The notes below the pieces were generated by a model. That model searched no databases. It saw only the letters and a list, made by a program, of their open reading frames with translations, and was not told where the DNA came from. Position numbers and translations under genes: made by a program. DNA of 64,000 bases from Sporothrix humicola (taxonomy: Eukaryota > Ascomycota > Sordariomycetes > Ophiostomatales > Ophiostomataceae): positions 157,608-221,607 of the forward strand of contig WNYE01000046.1 in the NCBI GenBank assembly GCA_021396245.1, read 5' to 3'. This document shows, one piece after another, positions 1-10,334 of the stretch. Every line of letters begins with the position of its first letter. The stretch's first letter is position 1.

Positions 1-976
1 AAAAAGGTTCATGATATTCTTATACTCCCCGGAAGAAGCGTAAGCTGCTCGTTGTGAACATGATCGCAGCGACGTGGTGGTCGTGGCGATGCAAAAGTTG
101 TGTTGTGAACATGATGTTTTTTTGTAGTTTGGCATCATTTGGCGATGTTGTGTTTTGAACAAGATGAAAGATGATACTTGGTGAACAAAGAATAAATGCA
201 GGCAGTCAATGATCTGTGTTTTCTTTCTTAAAAGCAAAAAGAAAATGTTCACAATGTCTGCAATCTATCAAAACCATAATCCCTTTCATCGTTTTCACCA
301 GTTGACACTGAACGTATCTTTGTTCATATCTTTGTTCATATCTTTGTTGACGTCTTGGGCCAAATCTTTGTCGACATCTTTGTTTATATTTTTTTCACGC
401 CTTTGATCGTGCCTTAGATCAATTTTTGTTCACCCCTTTGATCATGCCTTTATACTTTGCCCTGTTCATACCTTTGTCCACTCTGTTTGTGAAGCTTTGT
501 TTGTTTCCATTGTCACATATCCCAACATGTTCAATATTAATTCAAAATCTTGTCAAAAATAAAAAACAAACTGAAAGTGATTGGTCTCTTACCTTGTAAT
601 GGAGACAATTGAAATGCACATTGACAAACATGATAGGGTGAGCGAAAACGGAAGAAGTCGTCCATGGCATGTACTTGTGAAAACTCTTTGACAATTCGAA
701 AAGCTATGAAGAAAAGTTCATGTAGAAAGGAGAAAAGAAAAGCAGATACAAGGTTGGCGGCAATAAGCGCCATGTCAAGTACGTCGTAAGGGTCTCATTC
801 AATAGTATTGCTTCTTCTTGTTGCCGTCGTTGCTCGTGCCTCTTGTGCCCCACAACGACCACTCACAACCTTTCAAGAAGCCCGCAAAAAAGTTCACGAT
901 CCACAGCAACGACCCACGACGGAGACCCACGACAGCAAAAATTTGACATTCGAAAACCGCAAAAAATAAAATTGAA
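1..976. other. Gene-free stretch with degenerate short repeats
   Basis: No coding region is supported. The left part repeats a TGTGAACATGAT-like word near 50, 105 and 150. From about 300 to 500 the reverse-type word CTTTGTTCAT recurs in degenerate form. The two halves look like decayed inverted or tandem repeats. The short open frames here are low-complexity and have no recognisable domain. Confidence 0.4.
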
Positions 977-1047
977 TGCGTCGGCCGGGAATCGAACCCG
1001 GGGCCTGTCGATGGCAACGACAGATTTTACCACTAAACCACCGACGC
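977..1047 (-). tRNA. tRNA-Gly (anticodon GCC)
   Basis: On the minus strand the 71 nt fold as a complete cloverleaf. The 7-bp acceptor stem is GCGTCGG/CCGACGC with discriminator A. The A box is TGGTTTAGTGG, the anticodon loop is TTGCCAT on a TGTCG/CGACA stem, and the B box is GGTTCGATTCC. The anticodon GCC reads glycine GGC/GGT codons. There is no intron, and CCA is not encoded, as expected for a eukaryotic gene. The sequence is identical to the plus-strand copy at 4263-4333. Confidence 0.96.
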
Positions 1048-1652
1048 TTCAAGAGCTGATGATCTTTTTCGGATGTTAGAAATTCGCCACTCGCAATAGG
1101 GGCTACATTGTATAGACTATCACGATGTGAATTGACGAAAGTAGAGTCATTAGGCGGCACGTAAGGTTCTAAACGCTGTGATAATAGTCGTTGTATTAAC
1201 TATTATTTTGAAACATTGGCATGAAAAATACACACTAACAAACGAAATCAAGCAAACACCACATCGACCAAGACAGGCTTTCTCTACTCGTCATTTTGAT
1301 TAAAATATTTTCCGTTTCACTTCTTTCACAACACAACACCACAACCTACTCCCGCCTGCGGGGATAGCGGCTCCTGCTCGACGACGCACGGCTGCGGAGG
1401 CCACTCGTCGGCTGATACCGCGGCTGGTTGCCGGTGGCCAAGCCACCTTCGATGGCGATGGCGACGTCTTTGCCCTACTCAAAGTTGCTAATTCCCTCGG
1501 CCAACGGGGGGCTCGTCGTGCCGCCGTGGGCCGGAGCCCGGAGATGGGTCACCTGGGAGAACGGGGGAAACGGGACACGGCGAATGGGCCCGACGCGGAA
1601 GCCATCGAAGGCAGGAACGACGGGGGCCGGGTAGAGGGGAAGGGCGTGAGGG
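1048..1652. other. Gene-free stretch
   Basis: Nothing recognisable. The first half is AT-rich and the second half GC-rich, leading into the 3' end of the first broken family P copy. The GC-rich open frames on both strands are arginine/proline/alanine-rich shadows. Confidence 0.3.
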
Positions 1653-1994
1653 CTAAACGAGACGAAAAACCGCGGGGGGCGCAGAGCCGGGAGCAGGCTG
1701 GACGGACGGGGCTGGGGCATGGCGGGCGGGGGCGCGAGCGGGGCCGGCCATGTTGAAAAGCATTCTGGCCACACTGAGGTCGTGATAGCCATAGAAGAAC
1801 CGGCGGAACGCCCCTTTGGCCACGTAGGCCTTCACCCGCTTGACGTACGTGTCAGTCAACGCCTCCCCCTTCCCCATTTTCTCCTCCGCGGCGTTGTCTG
1901 CGTCCCTCATCTGGGTCTATCTTTCCCACCAGTTGTGGTAAATTAGGTAGTATAAGCCGATGACGGCGCGTATAGCACCGCGCGCGGCCAGCAT
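1653..1994 (-). pseudogene. Family P pseudogene copy 1 (truncated, internal stop)
   Basis: The minus strand encodes a hydrophobic start (MLAARGAIRAVIGLYYLIYH) and then NWWER. An in-frame stop at about 1914-1916 follows. Reading resumes with a block containing GEALTDTYVKRVKAYVAK and FFYGYHDLSVARMLF. This aligns residue for residue with the better-preserved copy at 14221-15378 (GEKLTESYIAGVRAYVAK, FLYGRHDLAVARKLF). The 5' exon and intron found in the other copies are not recognisable, and the 3' half is unrelated proline/alanine-rich sequence. The stop and truncation make it a relic. The function of the family is unknown. Confidence 0.7.
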
Positions 1995-1999
1995 AACCT

Positions 2000-2098
2000 T
2001 CGGTGATAGGCTTGCATTTCTCCATCCTCTCCTCCGCGTTGTCTGCGTCTGCTATCCTAATTTCTCTCCCCTATCTGTTGTTGATGACGAGGTAAAAA
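2000..2098 (-). pseudogene. Family P pseudogene fragment 2
   Basis: This short relic lies between copies 1 and 3. The minus-strand translation gives YLVINNR, a stop, then IRIADADNAEERMEKCKPITEGYAG. It matches the segment after the hydrophobic start of the family, compare YLLLNNGWDR and GEKLTESYIAG in the intact copy. It is abutted directly by copy 1, suggesting tandem duplication followed by deletion. It carries at least one stop and is too short to be functional. Confidence 0.55.
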
Positions 2099-2159
2099 AA
2101 GTGCCGTTGCCGTTGCCGCTGCCGTTATTGGTTTTAGGCTTAGGCATGTTGCCGTCGTC

Positions 2160-2630
2160 AACATGGCTGTCCTTCCGGAACAGCATCTAGGCCACGCTGA
2201 GATCGTGATAGCCATAAAAGAACCAGACGAAACGCCCCTTGGCCTCATACGCAGTGACACGCCGCTTGTACGCCCCGGTCCGGTCTTTTCCATATTCCAC
2301 CTGTCTTTCCGCGGCGTCGTCCGTGTCCGCCGTCTGAATCTCGCGGCTCCATCTGTTGATGATGATGAGGTAGTACGAGCGGACGACGGTACATAAAGCC
2401 GTGATGCCCTAGCAAAAGGCGCCAATAATCTTGCTGTTTTACTTGTGTTAGTTACAAAGACACGAGATGAGATGATTAAGACGGGATGCACGTATATATT
2501 GCAGTAATAGAAATGAGACCATATATGGCGTATTGAAGCTCTGACACAGAACGTGAAATACAAGGAATCAAATCAAGGAACTTCTCAATGAGCGCTAGCC
2601 ACCTAACGTTACATACCACACGTCGACCAT
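2160..2630 (-). pseudogene. Family P pseudogene copy 3 with conserved exon 1 and intron
   Basis: Exon 1 is 2617-2630 (ATGG start, MVDV..., donor GTATGT). The intron is 2434-2616, exactly 183 nt, with AACTAAC branch sequence and ACAG acceptor. Exon 2 starts at 2433. Exon 2 translates as KIIGAFC, a stop, GITALCTVVRSYYLIII, then RTGAYKRRVTAYEAK and FFYGYHDLSVA, another stop, and MLFRKD. These match the copy at 14221-15378, which has the same 14-nt first exon and a 183-nt intron. The two stops make this copy dead, although its start codon, splice sites and upstream sequence are well kept. Confidence 0.8.
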
Positions 2631-2790
2631 GGCGGGCGGCAGAAAGATGGAAGCGAGAAGAGGAGTTGTGTCTTGTGGTCGTCGGCGTCGTGCGAGTGGG
2701 GGGGGAGGTCGTCGTCGGACTGGGCGCAGCTGAAGATCTGATTGAACGGGGTCAGCATATCATGATGCGATTTTGGGTATCCAATGTGAA
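2434..2790. repeat. Dispersed duplicate of 15182-15530 (family P intron and promoter)
   Basis: About 360 bp collinear with 15182-15530, covering the 183-nt intron, first exon and upstream region of family P genes. Comparing the introns by eye gives roughly 34 mismatches in 183 positions without indels, about 20 of them transitions. The upstream part is more diverged but keeps shared words such as ATGCGATTTTGG. Confidence 0.8.
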
Positions 2791-2957
2791 CGAACCAGTC
2801 ATATTACTCCAGAACACATGGAGCAGGACGACGGGGTCCAGCAAGCCGTTGTGGGCGACATCCTTGCAGGGCGGCCATGTGGGCCGGCGGGAGACTTGCT
2901 CTTTTGCGTGTTGGGCGGGGACCATTGCGCTGCCGGCGCGCTCGATGCCACGCATCG

Positions 2958-3420
2958 TCAGCAGCAGCATCGGCTGTGGAAGCGGGAGTGGGAGCATGGT
3001 CGGGTGTGTTTCGAGGACGAGGAGGAGGCGCATAATTGGGAGGATATTCCGGGAAAGGGATCACGACACCAGTGGCCTTCAGAACCAGGAGACAGGGCCG
3101 GGCCAAGGGCAGAATCAGAGGGCGAGGCGAGATCAAGACAAGCAAGCGTCTGCTCCTGTTGGAGCAACAGGCACGGGACCTCCAAATCCCGGTAACCGTA
3201 AAAGAAACGGCGGATGGCGGTCCTGTCACGGGCAAGAGCGACTCCGGACAAGTAGGATCTAGTAAGGGGCTCGCCCTTACGTAGGGCGAGCTCCGCAGCG
3301 TGGTCCTCCGCGGCCATCTTCGCCTCTCTGTCCTTTTTGCTGATCTAGAACGTGTGGACAAGGGCGACGAATGCGACCCAACAAAAAAGATCGGAAGCGG
3401 AAGACTCGTCCCAAAAGGAA
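2958..3420 (-). pseudogene. Family P pseudogene copy 4
   Basis: From about 3420 downward the minus strand reads LFCWVAFVALVHTF, a stop, then ISKKDREAKMAAEDHAAELA, followed by RKGEPLTRSYLSGV and RRFFYGYRDLEV. This aligns without gaps to the 14221-15378 copy from its hydrophobic start through DDEAAELLVRKGEKLTESY. After the conserved FFYGYRDL block the reading is unrelated and low-complexity. The internal stop and lost 3' part indicate a relic. A start at the methionine near 3317 could encode a 119-residue remnant, but nothing supports its use. Confidence 0.65.
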
Positions 3421-4262
3421 GTCCTAGTAATATATTTATTAGTATGTATGTGTTGCAAGTGCTGTAAGTGCTGGAGTTTCTCACATGTTGGCAATTGGTC
3501 AAAGGACCAAGTGAAAAATCGTGGCGGAGCGGCCGGAGCGAAGTTGGAGGATGGGCGTAGTTGAAGCGAGGACAGGCGAGAACGGGGTTGAGGCGTGGTG
3601 GACACGAGGTGAAGACGAGGCATTCTAAACTGGCGGAGGAGGGCCGCAGGCCGACGCCTTTCCACCCGTAATCACCTGCTTTGTCATTGTTAGCTGGCGG
3701 TAGACGGGACAATGTGCATCGGTGATCAACTTACACGGGCGGGCCAATCCCAGAAGAAAAGGGAGAAGTCCAACAGGCCTTGGGGGCAGCAACTGCGCCT
3801 CGAATCTTGGCCAGGTAGACGCGGATACAACGGTGGAGGTGGTGTTTGTTGGTGCTGTTGTTGGTGCGGTTGTGGTTGCTGTTGTGGTTGCGGTGGTTGT
3901 TGTGATGTTTGGGCAAAGGTTGTCAATGATGGGTGATGCATCGTGGGAGGAAGACGGGGGAAACTTTGTGGGCAACATAATTTTGAGGATGCAAACAGAA
4001 AATGTAAACATTGCAAATTTTCAGGGGGTTACGGAAAACATGACAGGAAAGCGCGACACAGAGACACGTCGCGGCTTCCTCGTGAGTTCATTGCACCTTC
4101 CTTTTGGATTGATCTGGCCCTTTCAATTCAGCAACCGTAGAACTTCCTGTTTGGGTAGGTGCGATCATTTACAACAAACGAGAATGATCACAATCAGACG
4201 CAACTGGCATCGTAGGCCCAAGTACGGAGCCCGGTCCTCCATCATCCAATCAAACCATTCAA
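3421..4262. other. Gene-free stretch with G/T-rich low-complexity tract
   Basis: About 3830-3915 is a G/T-rich tract of GGTTGT/GGTGTT-like units. Open frames across it are valine- or histidine/threonine-rich, and one runs through the tRNA gene at 4263, so they are not genes. Nothing else is recognised. Confidence 0.4.
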
Positions 4263-4333
4263 GCGTCGGTGGTTTAGTGGTAAAATCTGTCGTTGCCATC
4301 GACAGGCCCCGGGTTCGATTCCCGGCCGACGCA
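4263..4333 (+). tRNA. tRNA-Gly (anticodon GCC)
   Basis: A 71-nt cloverleaf identical base for base to the minus-strand gene at 977-1047. It has the acceptor stem GCGTCGG/CCGACGC, anticodon loop TTGCCAT, A box TGGTTTAGTGG and B box GGTTCGATTCC. It is intronless. Flanking bases diverge within a few nucleotides on both sides. The two genes point away from each other with the family P relics between them. Confidence 0.96.
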
Positions 4334-6191
4334 AGAGAAATGAGTTTCTTTTTTTGCCGTTTTTGCCCATCGTCAGCAGTGGATCACGATGTGGATCGTC
4401 GGCTTTTTGTTCGATTTCGTGGTGGGCGCAATGGCTGGCAATTGGTAGGGCTTAAGATATAGCGGGTCTAGCGGCGTTTAGCCAATGAAATTACACAAAA
4501 CAGACTACGACATACTGCCCACGGAATCTGCGATTGATCTGGAATCAATGGGCAATGCTGGCAGTACATTCAGAAAATTGAGAGGAAATCAGACGTGATG
4601 CTATCCCCGCAAGTCAAAACTGGTCACATCATATGAAAACAGGATGAGATTTTGTTGATACTCTGTTGTCGAGAATAAAAGTTGTCTTGAACTTGGTCAA
4701 ATAAATTCCCGTGGAAAATACGCAAATCAAAACCCGTTTATTACTTTGCAAGATACGACGGAACCGACGGAATGAACAGAGTTCTCCACGGGGAAATTGT
4801 CCGTGCAGCCCCTGAGTTACTAGGACCGCCAAGCGGGTTTGCGCAGACCGTTGCAATCCTCAGCCCTCCAAGTGGAGACGGGAAGGATCGATGCTGAATA
4901 TGAGAAAACATACGACACTCTCTACTGGCTCCGAGGGACGTGCAAAAACTGGACAGTTGTGACAATAACTCGGAGTAATGGACCTGGTAGAAAGTGCAAA
5001 CAGCAATATGCGACGTAGAAATGTACTTATATTACGACACGAACATGGCACAGGCAACGAGGATCGTCAGTGACACAGGCCAAAAAAGCGATACCATCGA
5101 TAAAGGTTACGAAGGCGATGTAAATGATGCAGTGAATGTTGGAGGCTTCATTGTTGGCTGGCTCCGCCTCATGTGAGCCTGCGTGAGAAACGAGGGATCC
5201 ATGAGCTTAACGAGGAACACTAAAGGTGACTGACAATCATAGGAGATGAGGGATGTTCTGGTTGTTTTGGCGAGAAATAAAGGGGAGTGTAAACACCGGG
5301 CTCTTATTAGCGGTTGGCGCTAAGATGGTCCCAAACGGGTCAAATCCAGCGACATGGATTCCACATGGCTTGGCGAGATGACATTGGGTTGTATTAGGAT
5401 CATGACTGCACGTGTATCGCTTTTGATTCATTATGAGAAAGGTTATATGCAACCGTGTTGGAACACTTGGACATATTTTGATTTTTTTTTTCTATGTCTT
5501 TTTCATTTCCGTTTCTCATATGTTATTAATAACTTCCATGCATTACGCCCTGATGAATTTAAAACGAAAAGAAAGACGATGTTAAGATAGGATTGTATAC
5601 AAGAGAGTGGCAAGACAAACCCTAAAAGTAAATACATAATAACAATAATTAAAATGTACACCAAAGGAAAATACAGGTAACCATTGTGACCTCCATACAA
5701 TTTATCCGCCACGGCCACATGGGATGCACCGACCACCTTGGCTCATGGAACGGCACCCTTTCTCTCGACGCTGTTTTCTGTTTCTACCTTTTGGCTCGGC
5801 GGCGGAAGATACCCCCATTCTGAGCGATGATGTAGCCGTCTGCCCCAGTCCATCTCACGCCCAATGAACCCACGATGATTGTGGCAGTGGCAGTGTAATG
5901 GAGAAGACAAATGGCCCAATTATACACAGCCGTATTCACAACATCTGTCATCATAATCCCAACCTCACAGGCGTCGGCCTGAATTCCATCCATAAAAGCA
6001 GGACAGTCCCATGGACACATTGGACAGCCAGCATAGATACAGTAACATCCATCTCATTTTGTCTCTCGACAATATCTCCCGTCCATCTCAACAACGGCCA
6101 CTCCAAAAAACATCCGTCTGAATTTTACACTTGCACGACCGTATCTCGACACCCCATATCTTGAACGACCATCGACACCACGACTTACACC
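4334..6191. other. Gene-free stretch upstream of the P450 gene
   Basis: No domain-bearing reading frame was found. A CATAAAAG TATA-like word at about 5993 lies roughly 200 bp before the P450 start and could serve it. The rest is of mixed composition with no visible repeats. Confidence 0.3.
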
Positions 6192-7967
6192 ATGGCACAC
6201 ACGTGGCTTGTTGCCTTTGTGGCCATTTCTGGCGTTTACCTGGCGTCGTGCGTTCACCGCATCTACGTCAACTACCAGAATGCCGTGCGCACAGGCTTTC
6301 CGGTGGTGCTCTGCCCGGTCAACACGATCAACACGTTCTACATGATCCTGCAAGAGCCGCTGCGCATCCTCCTGAAGCCGATCCTGCCCACGGCCATTTA
6401 TGAGAGGTGGCACCCGGCCACGTACGGCTGGGAGTTCCGCGACCGGCACGGGCTGCACGACCGGATCGGGCCAGTCTTTGTGCTGGTCACATCGGGCATC
6501 AACGAGCTGTGGTGCGCCGACCCGGGGCTGGCGCAGATCATCCTGGCACGCCGCAAGGATTTTGTTACCCTACCAGCGGCCAAGATGATCATGTCCTTGT
6601 TGGGCAACAATGTGATTGCGTCGGACGGTGAAGACTGGGCCCGACAGCGGCGGCTGATTGCGCCCAACCTAAATGAGAGGATCAGCGCCGTCGTGTGGAA
6701 GGAGAGCATGGCGCAGGCGGACCAGATGGCGGACTTTGTCCTGGGCGAGAAAGATGGGAAAACATTGAAGACGATTTCGAGCCTGCGGGCGATTGCGATC
6801 AACGTGCTGGGTCGCGTCGGGTACGGTCAACCCAAGAAATTCCAGCCGATGGAGCTGCCCCGCGACCCCGAGGCGCCGATGGCGTACATTGACGCCATCG
6901 GGCTGGTGGCCGAGCTGCTGGCAGTGGCAGCTATTGTTCCGTCCAGTGTTCTGTCGCTGCCGATCATGCCCAAGATCCTGCAGACACTTGGTGCGGGCAT
7001 GCGCCGGCTGCCGTCGCTGACGGCAGACATGCTGGACCAGGAGCGCCAGCGGCAAAAGACACTGCGGGCCGAGGACAGCGAGGGCCGTGAAAACATTATG
7101 AGCATGTTGCTACGGCTCGCAGATGCCACCAAGAGTGGAGGAAAGGCTGCATCGAAACAGGAGGCTGTCGATCCGCACAGCACCCTCGGCCTCACGGAAG
7201 ACGAGATTGCCGGCAATCTTTTCTTGGTCACCGGTGCTGGCTTCGACACGACGGCCAACACAATGGCCTATGCCGCCATTCTCATGGCCATCTACCCAGA
7301 CAAACAGCGCTGGATCCAGGAGGAGCTGGACCGCGTCTTTGGTTCTGTGGCTGGCCTGACAGAGAAAGAGAGAAACGAGCGTCTCCAGTCCCTCGACTAC
7401 ACCACAGTTTACCCCCAGCTAGTCCGCACACTGGCATTCATGTGCGAGACGTTGCGCCTCTTCCCGCCCGTCATCCACATTTCCCGCGCTGCCAAACACC
7501 TTTCGGCTGACACCTACGAAGCCAAGGGGATCATGCCGGGCGCCCCCCAGACCGTGACCATCCACAACCGTACCCACCCTCTCCAGGGCTCCTTCAACGT
7601 GTTTGTCAACAACATGGCCCTGCACACGTCACACGCTACCTGGGGCGATGACGCCGACGAGTTCCGGCCGGAGCGGTTCATCACCGATTCAAGGAGTCTG
7701 TATACACCACCCCGAGGCACGTTTAACCCTTGGTCGGGCGGCCCGCGCGTCTGTCCCGGCCAGAAAATGTCTCAGGTTGAGTTTGTCGTTGTCATCGCCA
7801 CGCTGTTGTGGCGGTGTACAGTGCGCCCCGTTGTCCACACGGAAAAGGGTGAAACCGAGGCCGGCGCACGCGAGCGTCTCTTCCAGATGACACAGGATAG
7901 CCAGCCACGCCTGACACTTCAGCTCAACGACCCAGACAATGTCGAGCTGCAGTGGGTCGCGAGGTAG
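6192..7967 (+). CDS. Cytochrome P450 monooxygenase (intronless, 591 aa)
   Basis: Heme-thiolate monooxygenase, probably anchored in the ER membrane by the hydrophobic N-terminus (about residues 5-22). The I-helix oxygen-activation motif AGFDTTA is at 349-355, the K-helix ExxR (ETLR) at 419-422, and the PERF-type motif FRPERF follows. The heme-binding loop has the cysteine ligand at 521 (WSGGPRVCPG). That loop differs from the FxxGxRxCxG consensus in having W for F and GPR for xR. The length of 591 is at the upper end for fungal P450s. The start is chosen for its ACACCATGG context. There is no intron. The substrate cannot be inferred, and no polyketide, peptide or terpene synthase gene lies nearby. 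Confidence 0.93.
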   Translation: MAHTWLVAFVAISGVYLASCVHRIYVNYQNAVRTGFPVVLCPVNTINTFYMILQEPLRILLKPILPTAIYERWHPATYGWEFRDRHGLHDRIGPVFVLVTSGINELWCADPGLAQIILARRKDFVTLPAAKMIMSLLGNNVIASDGEDWARQRRLIAPNLNERISAVVWKESMAQADQMADFVLGEKDGKTLKTISSLRAIAINVLGRVGYGQPKKFQPMELPRDPEAPMAYIDAIGLVAELLAVAAIVPSSVLSLPIMPKILQTLGAGMRRLPSLTADMLDQERQRQKTLRAEDSEGRENIMSMLLRLADATKSGGKAASKQEAVDPHSTLGLTEDEIAGNLFLVTGAGFDTTANTMAYAAILMAIYPDKQRWIQEELDRVFGSVAGLTEKERNERLQSLDYTTVYPQLVRTLAFMCETLRLFPPVIHISRAAKHLSADTYEAKGIMPGAPQTVTIHNRTHPLQGSFNVFVNNMALHTSHATWGDDADEFRPERFITDSRSLYTPPRGTFNPWSGGPRVCPGQKMSQVEFVVVIATLLWRCTVRPVVHTEKGETEAGARERLFQMTQDSQPRLTLQLNDPDNVELQWVAR

Positions 7968-9203
7968 ACAATACGTAGAGCACTTACAACATCTACGACA
8001 CTTACAGCGAATAGGACAATAGGACGAGTACAACTAATGCGTAGGCTTGTTGTCTTCTGAGCGTTAGTGGTTGGATCGTTTGAATAATCGGTGGATGTAC
8101 TGGGAGCATGTGGACAGCCGAGTGAACACAATACGGGGAAGTCAGATATGGTTTATTCATATGATTTGTAACTACACTGTCTTTGTTGCATATTTATTCA
8201 CTTTCTAAATCCACATGAATCCCATCTATGCATGTTACTGTTCTAACACGTTCAATGACCCTTTGTGATGTTTGCTGGCGTCGATGTTTGCCAATATTGT
8301 GGAATGTCCATTGTTGTTCCATTGATCAACACGGCTATATCCACGGGTAAAATGAAAGAGAAAAAGAAAACAAAAGAATAAAAGAAGGAAGGATGGCGCC
8401 CAGAATTGGGATCAGAAGTGATTAGAAGTGATCATAAGATTGAATACATGGCCCTCAATTTACCCGGCGTACCGCTGGTTATTTTTGGCGAAAGAGCCGC
8501 CAAGAAGCCAAGAACTTTATTTCAGGCCGGGAGAAAATATCATTCATAAAATCGATGACAATGTCGGTAAGAATCTGGCCAAGCCCGTCCCGATATGAGT
8601 ATTAAAGGAGGGAATATCGCCAGATGTGGTTGTTGATGTACGCCGTTCACCCATAAAGGCCAAGAAGCTAAGCAGCCAAGAATGGGGGGCCAAGATGGCA
8701 AAAATGGCAGATGGAAAAATGGAGGGGAAAATGTAGGGGAAATGTAGGGAAAATGAGGAGAAGGTAGCCGATCGACAGATGGCGTTTTGTACCGTCGATT
8801 TTGCAAGCCACAAACCAGCGATTTTCTGTCCGAGAACCTGGGGTATTTCTACGATGGAAACGCCATCAAAATGCCGTAGATAGCTTGAATAAGCTTGTTC
8901 CTATTGTAAGCCGGTTTATCTAGTGTGCATTACTAAATCCCAATACTTGATAGAATGATCGACGGAACGTTCCTTCTTTTCAGGGTAAATTGGATAAATG
9001 TGAACAGTGAAATGTTCCGACTACGATTTGCATCCACTACCTACAGTACCCAAGAACGACATATTGGATTGAATATTGAATGTGGATGAGAATGTATTAA
9101 ATTGAATCTATCTGAATACGCTCGCACACGCAATGGAGATTCCGGGACCGTCGCCTAGGACATGTGTATGGATATTGTCATCCTTTGGTCTATCCAGGAA
9201 AAG
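7968..9203. other. Intergenic region between P450 and xylanase
   Basis: No gene seen. A purine-rich run at about 8690-8765 gives proline/serine-rich shadow frames on the other strand. The region holds the P450 3' flank and the xylanase upstream region. I did not find a convincing XlnR-type site. Confidence 0.3.
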
Positions 9204-9210
9204 TATATAA
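9204..9210 (+). promoter_or_regulatory. TATA box of the xylanase gene
   Basis: TATATAA lies 118 bp upstream of the GH11 start codon, within a TATA-to-ATG spacing usual for highly inducible fungal genes. Confidence 0.55.
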
Positions 9211-9327
9211 GGAGTGGTGAGCCTCATTCCGAGAATGACAAGATACTGCTCGTCCCAACAACACCCTCCATTATTGGAATAAATACATTTTTTTTTTTGT
9301 TTCATTTTCTTCCCTTTTCATCTCATC

Positions 9328-10053
9328 ATGGGCATCCTTTCATTTGCCGTCCTCGGCCTGGCTGCCATTGCCAGTGCCACCCCCATCGCTGAGCCCGTCG
9401 CCGAGCCTGTGGCCGGCCCTGCCCTCCCTCTCCCCGGCTCGGGCCTGCTGGGCTCGCGCACCACCGAGATGCAGAGCACCCCGACCGGCACGGGCACTGA
9501 CAACGGCTTCTTCTACTCGTTCTGGACCGACGGCCAGGGCAGCGTGACCTACAACAACGGCCCGCAGGGCAACTACAACTGCAAGTGGAGCAACGTCGGC
9601 AACTTTGTCGCCGGCAAGGGCTGGAACCCGGGCGGACCGCGCGTGGTCAACTACAACGGCACGTGGAATGGCGCCAACGTCAACTCGTACCTGTCGCTCT
9701 ACGGCTGGACCAAGAATCCTCTTGTGGAGTACTACATTGTCGAGTCGTACGGCAGCTACAACCCGTCGACGGGCGGCACTAAAAAGGGCCAGATTACGAG
9801 CGACGGCGGCACCTACGACATTTACCTCAACAAGCGCGTTAACCAGCCGTCCATCGTCGGCACGGCCACGTTTGACCAGTACTGGTCGGTCCGCACGACC
9901 AAGCGCGTGGGCGGCACCGTCACCACGCAGAACCACTTTGACGCGTGGGGCAAGACGGGCCTCAAGATGGGCAGCCACGACTACATGATCATTGCCACCG
10001 AGGGCTACCACAGCAGCGGCAGCGCCGACATTACCGTCAGCGAGCAGAAGTAG
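9328..10053 (+). CDS. Secreted GH11 endo-1,4-beta-xylanase (241 aa)
   Basis: Cleaves internal beta-1,4 bonds of xylan by the retaining mechanism outside the cell. Residues 1-17 form a signal peptide (hydrophobic, ending ASA). A short proline-rich stretch with EPVAEPVAGP follows, then a single GH11 jelly-roll domain from about residue 55 to the end. Both family signatures are present. PLVEYYIVESY carries the nucleophile Glu134, and ATEGYHSSGSA carries the acid/base Glu225. There is no carbohydrate-binding module or linker at the C-terminus. The reading frame is continuous without an intron. It is convergent with the P450 at 10335-11990, with about 280 bp between the stops. Confidence 0.96.
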   Translation: MGILSFAVLGLAAIASATPIAEPVAEPVAGPALPLPGSGLLGSRTTEMQSTPTGTGTDNGFFYSFWTDGQGSVTYNNGPQGNYNCKWSNVGNFVAGKGWNPGGPRVVNYNGTWNGANVNSYLSLYGWTKNPLVEYYIVESYGSYNPSTGGTKKGQITSDGGTYDIYLNKRVNQPSIVGTATFDQYWSVRTTKRVGGTVTTQNHFDAWGKTGLKMGSHDYMIIATEGYHSSGSADITVSEQK

Positions 10054-10334
10054 GTGGGGTGGACGGCGTGTGATGGACGATGGCTTTGTTGGTCCCTTTT
10101 TCTTTCATTACTTGTCATCTCATCCTTTATGACATTTTGTCTCTTCTTTCGATCTCTACATAGGTGCCAGATTCAACAGAAAACATGTAAATAGCAGTGC
10201 AGAAAATTTAAATGCTCAATAACAAGATGTGGTTACAATATGATATCCATCGAATGCAACAAGTGCACCGGCATTTCCATTCGTTTTCATCCGTCGTTTT
10301 CATCTTTCGTCTAGTTCTTCTAGTCCTTTCATCC

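Noticed and set aside
3722..4462. 246-residue plus-strand frame
   Set aside because: It runs through the tRNA-Gly gene and a G/T-rich simple tract and shows no domain.
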